Below are positions 1 to 10,157 of a stretch of 64,000 nucleotides of DNA, in pieces. Made by a program: the position numbers and the translations under genes. The stretch is from Limnephilus marmoratus (taxonomy: Eukaryota > Arthropoda > Insecta > Trichoptera > Limnephilidae), in NCBI GenBank assembly GCA_917880885.1, contig OU862927.1, forward strand, positions 39,521,571 through 39,585,570, written 5' to 3'. A model generated the notes under the pieces. That model saw only the letters and a list, made by a program, of their open reading frames with translations. It did not search any database and was not told the origin of the DNA. The first letter of the stretch is position 1. The number at the start of each line of letters is the position of its first letter.

Positions 1-655
1 AAGACGCCCGAGGAAGACATGGCATGGTCAAGTGAACTAAATACTCCAATCAAGCCATATTAAGAGTCAGATTGAACAGAATAGTATGTGCAATGTACAA
101 ATGTGAATGAAGCAAGGTGTGTATGCCGAGACAGAGTTATTTGCCGGTCCGGCTCTCTGACGGAGGCGTCTACTAATATCTACAGGAATTCCAAAAACTG
201 AAAAAATCGAACTAATATCTATGAGAATCAAAGTGTTGACGAATATCTACAGCTCAAACTGTTGACTAATATCTATGACAACCAAAGTGTTGACGAATAT
301 CTACAGTACCTACTGGCAGAGGTTGGATTTGCAATTATGTACCTATAGCATATTTGAATAACGTAATATTGCGTATGCAGTTTAAAAAACTTAATTTATG
401 TAAGTATGTATGTAAAAATCCCTGATATCGGACTATTGGACACATTTAGCTGATTAGTCCAATCTACGCTCTGTAGATATTAGTTCAACCTACGCTCTGT
501 AGATATTAGTCAACACTCTGAAGTTCGTAGATATTAGTTCAACATATGAGCTGTAGATATTCGTCAGACATACAGGCTGTAGATATTAGTAACTGGAGTC
601 TCTCTGACTGCCCCTGCGGGAAATGTCCGATGGATAGTTATTTAGCTAGTCAAAA
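1..655 (+). mobile_element. 3' end of an RTE-like LINE, split by a MITE
   Basis: The first 161 bases and about 609-655 match the LINE tails at 63535-63715 and 61560-61740: a run ending in a stop-rich tail with the phrase gtatgccgagac, then cctgcggg. In the better copies the upstream bases read as the RWFGH...ER C-terminal signature of RTE-type non-LTR elements. This copy is a degenerate 3' fragment cut by the window edge and interrupted at 162-599 by a MITE. Clade is inferred from the tail only. Confidence 0.6.
162..599. mobile_element. MITE with a 5+5 subterminal motif array
   Basis: A 438-bp insertion flanked by an exact 9-bp duplication ctctctgac (153-161 and 600-608). The left part holds five forward copies of a(c)(t/g)aatatcta (starting 172, 211, 239, 265, 293). 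The right part holds five copies in the reverse orientation, tagatatt(a/c)gt (units starting 471, 497, 525, 551, 577). No coding capacity. The 8-9-bp target duplication suggests a hAT- or MULE-type transposase, but the family is not identified. Confidence 0.75.
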
Positions 656-791
656 AATGTTCTTTTGTGGACTCGTCATATTATTATAAAAAATCAAGTT
701 TAATTTGTAGCACAATTGGCATCAGTTACATTGCACCTCTAAATGAACTTAATACCATTGCATAATATTTTTGCAGTTGTACGTCAGTCAT

Positions 792-1036
792 CAAGGGCGG
801 ATCTAGGATTTTTTTCTGGGGGGGGGCACAAGGGGCGGACGGGCAAAAAAATCAATAATTGCTGTTAGAAATAAACTTGAAGTATGATACTTCAATGGAA
901 GGTTTATGAAAGTGTCAAAACAAAAGAAAATTAAATGTTTAATAAAGTCAGTTTTTGCTTCTAAATGTACTGTGATGGAATCTCCACAGTACACAAAAAT
1001 ACCCCCCCCCCCCCCCCCCACCTAAATCCGCCCTTG
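792..1036. mobile_element. hAT-type MITE
   Basis: A 245-bp element with terminal inverted repeats caagggcggat(c/t)tagg and a perfect 8-bp target duplication tcagtcat (784-791 and 1037-1044). This length and the CA-G terminal motif are typical of non-autonomous hAT elements. It contains a G run at about 818 and a long C run near 1003-1019. The two short open frames inside are chance frames. Confidence 0.85.
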
Positions 1037-1149
1037 TCAGTCATAAATATAGCAAACCACCCACTTGTACGCATAAATATACTAATCCCCTTGTACGTAT
1101 TCACTGGTATTCACATTCACAGAAAACCGAAAAGAAATACCGGGTAGTA

Positions 1150-1383
1150 TTCGAGTGATGTTTCCGAAACGAATATTTCGATTATCAAAATGTTTCGACT
1201 TCGACTTCGACTGACCATCACTAACTTAAACGATAATAATTATTTCTATGGAAAAGTCGAGACTTGCTGTGTATAATTTTGACAGTAGATTATTTTTGAA
1301 AATAGCATGAAGATTGGATTTGCTTTTCAAGTTTAAATAATTGGCTTAGACTAACGTTAAGGTTAAAATAGTATATTTCCAGG
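1150..1383 (+). promoter_or_regulatory. Conserved 5' flank of ZAD gene copy 1
   Basis: This stretch resembles 19130-19318 in front of gene copy 2. Both hold a tttccgaaac.aatatttcg motif, atgtttcgact and an accatcactaactta-type stretch, ending before an ATG and a splice donor. It is the most upstream homology between the two gene copies, so it probably holds the promoter or 5' UTR. I see no clear TATA box, and the functional role is inference. Confidence 0.35.
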
Positions 1384-1439
1384 ATGTCTTCCGTTCGTTC
1401 CTGCTTATTTGAAATGTATAAATTACTTCTAATTGAAAG
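1384..1439 (+). CDS. Possible first coding exon of ZAD zinc-finger gene 1
   Basis: An ATG at 1384 opens 18 codons plus two bases, followed by the donor gaaag|gtaaga at 1439/1440. Joined to the acceptor cattcag| at 3730, the reading frame runs unbroken into the ZAD exon (phase 2, then Y-K-Q-E before the internal ATG at 3759). The homologous stretch of gene 2 (19319-19374) keeps the ATG start and GT donor but has an in-frame TAA. The exon could therefore be purely 5' UTR, with translation starting at 3759. cDNA would decide. Confidence 0.4.
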
Positions 1440-2339
1440 GTAAGATAGCTTCGGAAGGGCTACAAGTGGCTACGTAACGTAATTTTTGAAAAATTACAAT
1501 TTTTATTTATTTTTTATTCATAAAATAACTTGGTAAATGTTTACATAATTAATATACACTTTAAAAACACGCTCAATATACACGTTAAAAATTTAAACAA
1601 ATTTTAGTAAGTAGTTTGATAATAAGTAAGTAATTTAGTAACCGGAATTGAAAAATAATGCATTTTTGGTTATTTTGTTAACTTTGTTAAAAAGTGAAGG
1701 CTACTGCCATCTATTTTTGTAGCTTACTGTTGTTGGTTGGCAGCATTTTACAGATTAGCGACATAAGGCGAAACTAAAATTAGATGTTAAACGATAAAGT
1801 AGATTTCTGTTTTTATATCGTATAATGGCTGACACAAGCGTGTTTTTGTTGATAGTATTAGAAAATATTATTATAAATAGCTTGCGTTTCTAGTTTAACT
1901 CTCTCTTAATTCGTGAATCTCCTGTAAACAGCTAGCATTGTCTAGCAAGTGGTCAAAGTGACCAAATTCAGTGTTTTGTCGGGTCGGGACAAATTATTGT
2001 AACAATGTGCATGTGAATAAAACCAAAGGAATTCCGCCTTGAATCCAGATGTTTTACTTGAAGTCCTTCGGCTGATTACCAATTTATAACAAACTTTAAA
2101 AACGCGAATTGTAGTTTTTCAAGGACCGCCTTGTTATTAATTACGACGGTAAATGTGCACTTTTAAAAGAAACAATCAGTTAGATAATAATAAAAAGTAC
2201 GTATTGCAATTTTCGGAAATGATAAATAATGCACATTTATCATTATTTTGTTCGATTTCATAAACGTCAAAAATCATTAAGTACCTACTCATGTTTGCGG
2301 GACCGCGACGCAATTCGCAAATAAACTTACTGCCAACCT
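1440..2339. other. Intronic AT-rich sequence, nothing recognised
   Basis: No open frame, repeat pair or terminal inverted repeat that I can support. The sequence is AT-rich and lies between the putative first exon of gene 1 and the foldback element starting at 2348. Confidence 0.5.
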
Positions 2340-2347
2340 AAAACTTT

Positions 2348-3143
2348 GGTAAATTTTCGGGATTAGTGTCCATGGTTATTACGAATAATTTTTAGAAAAA
2401 AACTTTAGATTCGCCTTAATCACTATAAAAGGAAACTTTTTGCATCACGGGCGGCGGAAAATGATGCATTTTAATATTCAATTGCGTAAAATTAAATTTT
2501 CGTCACTGTTATGTTGGTATCCCTGATACAAACAAGAGCTAGATACGACTGTAGCCGACTTCGTGGGATACATGATAAGGCGCGTAATTATGAAAAACAG
2601 AATTAATAATGTAATGAACCTCTAATCAGAATCACTTCAGAGTCTAGCTGAGGCAAATGGAGACAAACCATTCAAATCGTGGGATGTTTTTTAAAATAAA
2701 GATAATATACACAAACCCGCCACACAAACCCTGCTTTGCCAGACAAACCATTCAAAACCTGGGATGTTTTTTAAAATTATGATGACATGCAGCTTTCGTA
2801 GTTTAACCTCAAAGTTCCGTATTAACCGTGAGGTGGACTAAATGCATTATATGTTGTGTTTTCATAATTGCACGCCTTTTCATGTATCCCACGAAGTCGG
2901 CTACAGTCGTATTTAGCTCTTCGCTAATATTATCAGGGATACCAACATAACAGTGACGGAATGGCCGCCGGATTGTCGGTTCGCGAAGTGAAATTTAATT
3001 TTACTCAATTGAAAATTAAAATGCATTATTTTCTGCCGCCCGTGGTGCAAAAAGTTTCCTTTTATAGTGATTAAGGCGAATCTAAAGTTTTTTTTCTAAA
3101 AATTATTCGTAATAAACGTGGACACTTCGATCCAAAATTTACC
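2348..3143. mobile_element. Foldback element (ggtaaattttc family, C1)
   Basis: A 796-bp element with imperfect inverted arms (about 2348-2590 and 2870-3143), beginning ggtaaatttt and ending aaaatttacc, flanked by a perfect 8-bp duplication aaaacttt (2340-2347 and 3144-3151). The inner parts of both arms carry atgttggtatccctgat and a segment with gtagccgacttcgtggg. Between them is a degenerate core with two copies of a ...gggatgttttttaaaa unit, recognisable as a worn form of the core found in the other foldback elements. Non-coding. Confidence 0.85.
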
Positions 3144-3151
3144 AAAACTTT

Positions 3152-3450
3152 ACCCATCGATTTACCGTAGACCTATCAACAGCATCACCACCATAAACAT
3201 CCTTTAAATAATGGTGAGCGTCAGTAGGAGTCACTTTTTCAGCAATTAAAATTTCGATAATAGCACGCTGTAACTTGCATTGACATAACACTACAAAACA
3301 CATCTCCATACTTCCGCTTCTCAAAATACACTGGATGCATTCAACTACCTCAAACCTGGCATGCATATAGAGGGGAAATGTCACTTCCGCATTCCACCTG
3401 GCGCGCTTACGAAGGTCATTTTGTTCGCGCTGTACAAGCTTGTGTGCATT
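3152..3450 (-). pseudogene. mariner transposase N-terminal fragment
   Basis: The minus strand reads EKVTPTD..HYLKDVYGGDAVD and RSTVNRWV, the helix-turn-helix region of mariner-family transposases that binds the transposon ends. Only the N-terminal part survives; the catalytic D,D,D region is absent. Foldback element C1 is inserted directly into it (duplication at 3144-3151). A related, more degraded fragment lies at 51690-52130 in the same orientation. Confidence 0.7.
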
Positions 3451-3758
3451 ACTTTTTAGCCTAATGTACTTATAACGAAGAACTTATTGCTTTTATTTTT
3501 ATTACCTGTGCCCTTTTTGATTTCTGAGCAAAATGTCAGAAATTATAAATTGTTATTAACTATCCTTAGTTTCCCCAATTCCTGCATTGTTTAAATTTGA
3601 CTAAAAGTCATTAGTGAAGTATTTCCAAATGATGCCTCAAGGGTTTCTTTTCCCCAGTGTAATGATGTATTTTTGTTTTGTGTATTTATTGAATACACAC
3701 TTTTGCTATAAACACTTTTTTTTCATTCAGTTACAAACAAGAGATAAAACTGGAAGAG

Positions 3759-3926
3759 ATGTCCATGAAACCCAAAGAGTTGTTACTTCGGGAACCTTCA
3801 GATGACACCTGTGTATTCTGTGGCAGCTCGGACGAACTTTGGAACTTATATCCACAAGGAAATCACACACACTACTCTACGCAGGAGGACTATTCACTAA
3901 TGTTACTGTCCTGCTTCAATATCAAG
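3759..3926 (+). CDS. ZAD zinc-finger gene 1, ZAD exon (first half)
   Basis: First certain coding exon of an intact ZAD/C2H2 gene. It encodes 56 residues with the first zinc-binding pair of the ZAD, C18-V-F-C21, followed by the D-Y-S...SCFNIK stretch typical of the domain. It ends at aag|gtgaca in phase 0. The acceptor cattcag is at 3730, and the frame is open back to it, so the ATG at 3759 is either the start or an internal Met behind a first exon at 1384. ZAD is an arthropod-expanded dimerisation domain of nuclear, DNA-binding zinc-finger proteins. The specific target and role of this protein are unknown. Spliced length 1314 nt (437 residues) keeps frame across all four exons. Confidence 0.85.
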
Positions 3927-4530
3927 GTGACATTGTGCTTTCATTGTGTGAAACTAGTCAGTGTCTTTTTATAAGCATAGAAAAAAAATAAAGATTCAGG
4001 CAAAAATGATTTAAATCTCCTACTTACGAACCCCTTTTCGGATATGGTTTTATTATATGTATATTGTGAAAAATTAAGGTTTTTAGATTATGATCGGAAA
4101 AGATTTTAATATTTGTGCCTGAACTTTTTGCTTAACCCTAGATCACTAACCTTCGTCGAATCGACGACGCAGGATTAAAAAAACCGCGATAACTTTCGCG
4201 CGTGCGATCTTAATTCTTTCATACTCTGGCTAATTTCAATCGGCCCGTTACTTCTGCTATTGATGGTAGTGCGGACGATGGGGGGAGTCCACGAGCGCCA
4301 ATTCAGCAACCATGGCTCGTCGCATCGACGAAGGTTAGTGATAATGTGACTTTTTACTTTTGCTAGATTTTCACCAAATTTTTATTAGTTTCTAGATTTT
4401 CACCAAAACTTATTTTATTAGTTAATTCAAGTCTTTGTTTTTGATAATTGAATTGGTTGTTTTTTTTCAAAATTTAGTTATAACTAATTCAAATACCAAC
4501 TTTAAAAATGTTACAATTGATTTTGCATTA

Positions 4531-4946
4531 ATTTTTTTTTTTTTTTACATGAATACCACAGAGTCCCAACTGCTCCCGTCTGGAGCCAGTGGGCCTATAG
4601 CATCCCCAATTGGGGTATGTTGTGAGGCTGAAGATAGTGGGGAGGGGAAGGAGATAGGGAAGAGGAAGGTGGGGAAGTACCTGGCTATTCAGATCTGGTC
4701 ACCAAACACGGCTAAAAAGCCATTTCAAGGAACGTTTCAATTCTGAATGGTGGTATTACACCAGAGCGATACTGAGAGTATCTTCCACTCTGGAACGTAC
4801 CGCAAATATACTATGTATTATTTTAAATTAATAAATTGTGAATAACACAAATTAACCAAATAAAATTTATTTGCCACGCCGGGATTTGATCCCGCGACCT
4901 TCGGAGTGCGAGTCAAGAGCCTTACCGCTGCACTACGCCGGCCGTC
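4531..4946 (-). mobile_element. tRNA-derived SINE
   Basis: On the minus strand the element starts with a tRNA-like head (about 4946-4867). This has an A-box-like gtagtgcagcggtaagg and a B-box-like gggatcaaatccc, the internal RNA polymerase III promoter. A unique body follows, then a poly(A) tail, seen as the T run at 4532-4546. Two further copies with the same body and head lie at 35497-35922 and 41465-41832, and worn relics at about 8500-8720 and 51365-51500. Mobilisation by a partner LINE is inferred from family knowledge. Confidence 0.8.
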
Positions 4947-5117
4947 AAAAATGAATGGTCTCATTGTTAAGGTTAATTGCTATGGTCTCATTCTTAAGGC
5001 TGTTGATTAATAAATTGATATTTTTGTTTTTTTAAATATGAGAAATAATACTAATAAACACTGTTCATTAATAATAAAAAGAAATATGTACATATTTTGT
5101 TTTAATAAAACCCTTAA

Positions 5118-5488
5118 CTCATTGAATGCCGCGAGTAAATGGGGTTGGTTGTAACCAATTAGCGTTCGCAAAAAGCGGCAGCCATGACACCCAATGTCCA
5201 GCGATTCTGACAGCGTCCTTGAGAAATTTCGTACATAGAAAGGTCAAAGTTGAAGACCAAAGAATTTTTCCCGCGCATGCGCAAGAACTGCGCACGTTCC
5301 CGCGCTCCGGTAAATCATTAATATAAATTATATGGAGTCACCAAGCGAATTGCGGTTTTCTCTATGGTAAAGAGCGATAATAGAGCAAGCGATTCTGACC
5401 GTGTTCTTCATACACTTTCTTTATACATAAGGGTCAAAATCGCGTGTCAAAATCAGGACACGCCGGCGCACGAGCGGCAAATGAGTGG
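5118..5488. mobile_element. TTAA-target MITE, copy a
   Basis: A 371-bp element between ttaa at 5114-5117 and 5489-5492, with termini ctcattgaatgccgc and (reverse) ccactcatttgccgc. It shares its interior with the element at 6423-6803: gggttggttgt, ttttcccgcgcatgcgcaag, cattgcggttttctctatgg-type blocks. Non-coding. It is nested in the larger TTAA element of intron 1. Confidence 0.75.
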
Positions 5489-5949
5489 TTAAACCCCCTT
5501 TATTTAGTACGACAAAGGTTTGTGATAAGCGTAGAAAAATAAGGTTAGTGATCTAGGGTTAAATCAATTAATTTCAACCTCCGCCATCTGTGTAATGCTA
5601 CTCCTGATTCTGAATGTTGTATGCCGATGTGGATCATGAAAAAAAGTATAATTAATTTTTTTTTAATATCTTTTATCAAAGATAGCTAAGATCTTATGTG
5701 AACTCTCACCATAATTGGTGTTGTCATCAAAATGGCAAGCTGCGTCATTTTGATTTTTCTCATACCGTCAGCATTTGGTCAAATGTTACAAACTGTTACA
5801 CTCAATTACTTCTGATTAAATAATCCAACTTAAAATTTGACATCATATTGATGGGCCAGGTATCTGTGGTTAGCGGGGCATCAAAATTATGGGATTATAT
5901 TGGGCCCATCTCACTTGTTTTAACAAAGTTTGATGGTATTTTTTTACAG

Positions 5950-6112
5950 TTGATAGACCCCACTGGTACTGCGGGCATGTGTGAGACATGTGTGTCACGT
6001 CTGAGAGACTCTGTCTCATTCCGGGCTCAGGTGGAGGCGGTGCAAGATCTCCAAGAGACTGAAGAAAAGTCCACGATACCCTCTCCCCCACGACAACACT
6101 CAACTATTGAAG
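5950..6112 (+). CDS. ZAD zinc-finger gene 1, ZAD exon (second half)
   Basis: The exon begins after the acceptor ttttacag in phase 0 and ends gaa g|gtataa in phase 1. It encodes residues 57-110. The second zinc-binding pair C67-E-T-C70 is followed by VSRLRDSVSFRAQV, the conserved C-terminal helix of the ZAD. Together with C18/C21 it completes the four-cysteine site. The rest (ETEEKSTIPSPP and so on) is a polar linker. The homologous exon of gene 2 at 27964-28129 keeps the same boundaries and phases. Confidence 0.85.
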
Positions 6113-6422
6113 GTATAATACACCATTCATATATATTACTGGGCTTCATCTCATTTGACCTTCTTCTCCTTGTCCTATTCGGGTCTGGGGCACCTTGCCT
6201 TGTGATGACAAGGTGCCTCCACGCGTTCCTGTCCTGGTTTACTTCAAGTGGCCTCCGTCCAATGGATATGGATGATCAAAATCCTAATGCAATTACTACA
6301 ATTTTGTTGCGGAATTGGTAAAACCAGCAATTTGTCATCTCATATTATTTGTACTTTGTATTATTAAATGAAATTGGATCATTCACAGTGTTGTAAAATT
6401 TCTTCTCTCAAATTCCTTTAAC

Positions 6423-6803
6423 CCCTTGTTTGCCGGGGTAATTGGGGTTGGTTGTCCACCAATTAGCGTTCGCAAAAAACGGCAGCCATGACACCCAATG
6501 ACATTTCGTGTCCAGCGATTCTGACAGTGTCCTTGAGAAATTTTGAACAATAGAAAGGTCAAAATCGTAATTAAAGGAATTTTTCCCACGCATGCGCAAG
6601 AACTGCGCACATTCCCGCGCTCCGGTAAATTATTAATATAAATTATTTGGAGTGACCTGGCGCATTGCGGTTTTCTCTATGGTAAAGGGCGATAATAAAG
6701 CAAGCGATTCTGACCGTGTTCTTCATACACTTTCTTTATACATAAGGGTCAAAATCGCGTGTAAAATCTCAAACACACCGGTGCACGAACGGCATTCTAG
6801 CGG
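6423..6803. mobile_element. TTAA-target MITE, copy b
   Basis: A 381-bp relative of 5118-5488 between ttaa at 6419-6422 and 6804-6807, with termini ccccttgtttgccgg and (reverse) ccgctagaatgccg. It lies in intron 2 of gene 1, just before the acceptor of the finger exon. The interior aligns almost end to end with copy a. No coding potential. Confidence 0.75.
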
Positions 6804-6856
6804 TTAAAGCCAATTGTCTAAGATAGGAAATTCAATTTAATACCTTAACTTTGCAG

Positions 6857-7648
6857 ATAATCCAAGACCTGGAGAAGAAAAAATCGAGATAGACATTGAA
6901 CAACTTACCAACAACGATAATTTAGACACATTCTGGAATGATGATTCAATGAACAGCGACAAAGAAGAAGATCAGAAAGAGATTTTGCAAGAATTGAAAG
7001 ACTGCGAGAGGTTAGAATGGACTGACCAAGAGCCATTAAAAAACAACCTCAAAGGTAAAAATGAAGGCATCAAACGAATAGAATGGATAGACCAACCACA
7101 ATACCCAAAACCAAGCACCTTTAGACATCCCAGATTAAAACCACACTCAACCGAGTGCCCGATTTGTGGTGAAGTTTTTCCGAGTCGGGAGAAATTGCGG
7201 CAGCATTTTGAATATCACTTACCGGAATTTCTGTGCCACCTTTGCGGGAAGGTCTTCGCTAAAACAACCACATACCAACACCATATGGAAAGACACGAAG
7301 CCAAAACCTTTTCGTGCCCGCGATGTTGGAACAAGTCCTATAAGTCTAAAGACGGTTTACGGCAGCACGAAATGAAGGAGCATGAAAATAAGAAGCTTTT
7401 TTCTTGCCCTAAATGTCACATTAGGTTTACTAATGGATACGAGAGGAAACAGCACTTGCTGAAGGAGCACGGAGTGTGGACTAACCAGTACATTTGTCCC
7501 GAGTGTTCGCAGATTTGTTACGCACCAAGCAGACTGGACGAACATGTGAGGAGAGTGCATCGTAAAGAGAAGAACGTGTCCTGTCCCGAATGCGGTGTAT
7601 TTTTCTTTGGCAATAAAGAATTAAAGCGGCATTCACTCTCACACAGTG
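6857..7648 (+). CDS. ZAD zinc-finger gene 1, main C2H2 finger exon
   Basis: The exon lies between acceptor ttgcag| (6856) and donor agtg|gtgagt (7648). It encodes an acidic linker (DNPRPGEEK..., about residues 111-205) followed by six consecutive C2H2 fingers starting at C211: CPIC...H-x3-H, CHLC, CPRC, CPKC, CPEC and CPEC types. Fingers bind Zn and usually read DNA bases through residues -1 to 6 of each helix. Linkers are not the canonical TGEKP, which is common in ZAD proteins. The gene 2 exon (48984-49765) is 9 nt shorter in the acidic linker and has lost one more base by frameshift. Confidence 0.9.
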
Positions 7649-8046
7649 GTGAGTTACTATTGTCATATGTATGTCTTTAGATGATAGCTATTACCATTGT
7701 AGAGATAAACCCATAGAGGTGCAATCTCTCCCCGTTTGTTTTTATTTTAACTTCTTAGGCTAATTTGTTCGCTTTTCGGAACGACTCATTTAGGAAGTAA
7801 AATGTACACCTTGTAAAATTTAAACCAAAATTTCGGATCGGTCCTGAAGAAAATGATTTCCCTCGGGGTGAAATTCACTATCTATTCTAGAAAAATTAAG
7901 CTACCTTCATAGCACCCATTCTATCAATTTATCTTCAGTATTTAGATTAATAACTCGATTTCTCAAAAAGTGATGGTTATATCACTCAAGTTAGTGACGA
8001 ATTATTATTATTATGGGCCAGTTATTTTCCAAACTCTCATTTTTAG

Positions 8047-8237
8047 ATGTCCGCAATTACATCTGTGACATCTGCAGCAGGGCGTTCAAGAACCGGAAAT
8101 ACCTTCAAGTCCACCTCGCAATGCACTACAACATCCGGGATCACAAGTGCTCCTTGTGCGATGCAGCCTTCGTGCAGAACACCTCTCTCAAAGTGCACAT
8201 GAGGTCCCACCACAAGAATGCACTCTCCAATAGTTAG
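8047..8237 (+). CDS. ZAD zinc-finger gene 1, terminal finger exon
   Basis: It follows acceptor tttttag| and completes a split Asp codon. It encodes fingers 7 and 8, YICDICSRAFKNRKYLQVH and HKCSLCDAAFVQNTSLKVH, and a short tail NALSNS before TAG at 8235-8237. Eight fingers and 437 residues are normal for this family. The intron before it is 398 bp. In gene 2 the same exon (51034-51223) is intact in sequence but out of frame with the frameshifted transcript. Confidence 0.88.
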
Positions 8238-8499
8238 GCTTTCCAAAGAGGAACATCAGCGGGCCGCTCTGCAGTCCCACACCATTAGCCTCAGTTGTCA
8301 GTCCTTCCCGTCCTGCTACAATCTTCTACGAAGTCTGTCCATATAAGCCTCCCCTCTGTCCTCGGCCGTCATCTTCCAATCTGCAACATGGAGTAGTCCT
8401 CATTTCATCCTTCTTGACATCATCCTCCCATCTCAGCGGTCTGCCCGCCTTCCGTTTACCTCCCGGGTCCTATTAGAACCTTCTGGCTCCCGCACAGTC

Positions 8500-8737
8500 A
8501 TATTCTTTGGCGGCCTGTCACCTGGCATTTTTGAGAGGCTGAAGTAAGTGGGAAAGGGAATATTGGGCTATTGGCTACTTAAATTGTGTTGTAATATTGA
8601 GAGTTATCTGCCACTCAGAAGTATGGTGCTAATACACATAATATTATTGTATTAAATTATATTTATGAAAATATATAATTTAAATTAAATTTTTATCTTA
8701 TTTTCCCGCATTGTGGCGAACCAACATCACTTCAGAC
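8500..8737 (-). mobile_element. Degenerate SINE relic in the 3' flank of gene 1
   Basis: The phrases cacctg.cattt.tgagaggctgaag, tgggaaaggg and tggtgctaatac resemble the SINE body of 4531-4946. The same relic, in the same position after the stop codon, lies behind gene 2 at about 51365-51500. The SINE insertion is therefore older than the gene duplication. No tRNA head survives. Confidence 0.45.
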
Positions 8738-8830
8738 CAGTGGCGGTTTGTGGGATTGAAAAGTGGGGAGGTACAAACATAATTGGAAGGTAGGTGCAAG
8801 AGGGCTATGCTATCAAATCTTTTCAGTCAA
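8738..8830. mobile_element. hAT element end (truncated)
   Basis: This starts cagtggcggtttgtg directly after cttcagac (8730-8737). The homologous element behind gene 2 spans 51532-54442 and ends ccgccactg followed by cttcagac. Here only the left end is visible; I find no matching right end nearby. Confidence 0.55.
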
Positions 8831-8934
8831 TATTAATTCTATTTGTACTATAGATTTTTGTATGTAATTGTCTCTCTGGTGTCATTTCTCGTTCAAATTT
8901 ATTTATTTAGCACAAGCTTATACATTTATATATT

Positions 8935-9446
8935 TATATACACCATCTCTTTCCCCCGTACAGCGCCATCCTGCTCACCCAAACCTCGGCGAACCAGGCT
9001 GCGCAGACGCCTTCTGCGCATTTCCCACTCTCGAGTCGCCACATAAGCCACGCCCTGCCACAAGGAATGGCCTATATAAAGAGCTGCGGGCCCTAATTCA
9101 AGCAGTTCGTCTGCAGCTCGCCCTTGGCTAGTACGCTCTCTTAGTTGCGCCTCGTCCTTTGGCACAACCCTCTAAGGAGTATTCTACTACCATAAGCAAA
9201 GCACCAACCAGACCCCGACTGCTGCCTTAGTTGCGCTTCGTCCTATGGTACGACCCTCTAAGCAGAACCACAGTCGCCGCCGCCCGTTACCATAACGGCA
9301 CGAGTCAGTTTTTGTCGTTCCCAAAGACTAATCGGCGAGGTTCCCTCCGATTCCTTGCTCAGTTAATTATTATTGTGATTTGATACATTGTGACTATTTT
9401 TACTATATGTGATCTGTGAGCTTACCTTAAATAAAAAAACATTTAA
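8935..9446 (+). mobile_element. LTR-like promoter segment (possible solo LTR)
   Basis: A locally GC-rich stretch with a TATA box (tatataaa at 9073-9080), an initiator-like cagttcgtc about 30 bases downstream, and a polyadenylation signal aataaa at 9429-9434. This is the order of an LTR. A short internal duplication (ttagttgcgc(c/t)tcgtcct at about 9140 and 9224) is present. I cannot fix the TG and CA ends, and a TTAA element inserted at 9447 obscures the right end. Confidence is modest. Confidence 0.4.
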
Positions 9447-9756
9447 CCCGTCTGCTTGGTTCAATACATTCGCACCTCACAATCCGGAAGCCTGGATTTC
9501 ACGCATAAATTCTGAAACCGTCACTTTGGATCGAGATTGTAAAATATCTATGCAAGATAGCTTTCATATTTCAAAGACAATAAGAAGCATTATTTTGTTT
9601 TCTTTCTGGTTAAAAGAAAAATACATATGATTGCACGAGAGGAAGAGAGATATTTAGCTTTTAAAATGTAAAGTCGCTGGGGACGTTTTTGGTCTTATGA
9701 AAGTATAACGCGATTACGTGTTTTGGGATGCATTTATTCCTAAACAAGCAGACGGG
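9447..9756. mobile_element. TTAA-target MITE with perfect terminal repeats
   Basis: A 310-bp element between ttaa (9443-9446 and 9757-9760) with exact 12-bp termini cccgtctgcttg and caagcagacggg. This is the piggyBac-type target site and CCC start. The open frame at 9409-9630 crosses its boundary and is not a gene. Confidence 0.8.
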
Positions 9757-9760
9757 TTAA

Positions 9761-10150
9761 CCAACAATTGTGTTACAATACATAATTTATTAAAAAAATT
9801 TGACTGCCCAACTAGGAGTATTCCCGTTTTAAATGCCACAATTATCTGTTAAACAATTTTTTTCTTACTTCTATATTATTATTTTTGATTTTGTGACATG
9901 TAATCAGTTCTTATGGTATATGTACATATACCGTTAAAATTAAATAAATAAATAATTTAACATAATGTATTACATAAATTAAATTGTGAACCTACATAAC
10001 ATTCCTCGATTGCGGGAGATAAAATCTTCATGACGGGACTATAATCATTGATTGTAATATAAATATAATATCGATATATCTTTTGACCTCTAAACATGGT
10101 CTTGCATTTTTAAATTTTTAGATTTTCACCACCCCAAAAGTGGGCTCCTT
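9761..10150. other. AT-rich spacer, nothing recognised
   Basis: No gene or bounded repeat seen. Contains an (aaat)n run near 9943 and a 16-bp palindrome gtatatgtacatatac near 9916. Confidence 0.5.
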
Positions 10151-10157
10151 CGTCATA

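Larger units (their letters stand above)
4136..5558. mobile_element. TTAA-target element (piggyBac-like), nested insertions
   Basis: The segment is bounded by ttaa at 4132-4135 and 5559-5562, with inverted termini ccctagatcactaacctt and aaggttagtgatctaggg. TTAA duplication and a CCCT terminus are hallmarks of piggyBac-type elements. A second, incomplete right terminus (cgacgaaggttagtgat) ends near 4343, so the original MITE may have been about 210 bp and later re-extended. A SINE (4531-4946) and another TTAA element (5118-5488) sit inside. No transposase is present. It lies in intron 1 of gene 1. Confidence 0.65.

Noticed and set aside
4867..4946. tRNA gene
   Set aside because: The A and B boxes are present, but the sequence is the head of a SINE with a body and poly(A) tail and occurs in three copies.
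5848..6321. 157-codon frame over the gene 1 second ZAD exon
   Set aside because: It reads the correct ZAD exon in its middle but runs through both splice sites into introns; the exon 5950-6112 is the real unit.
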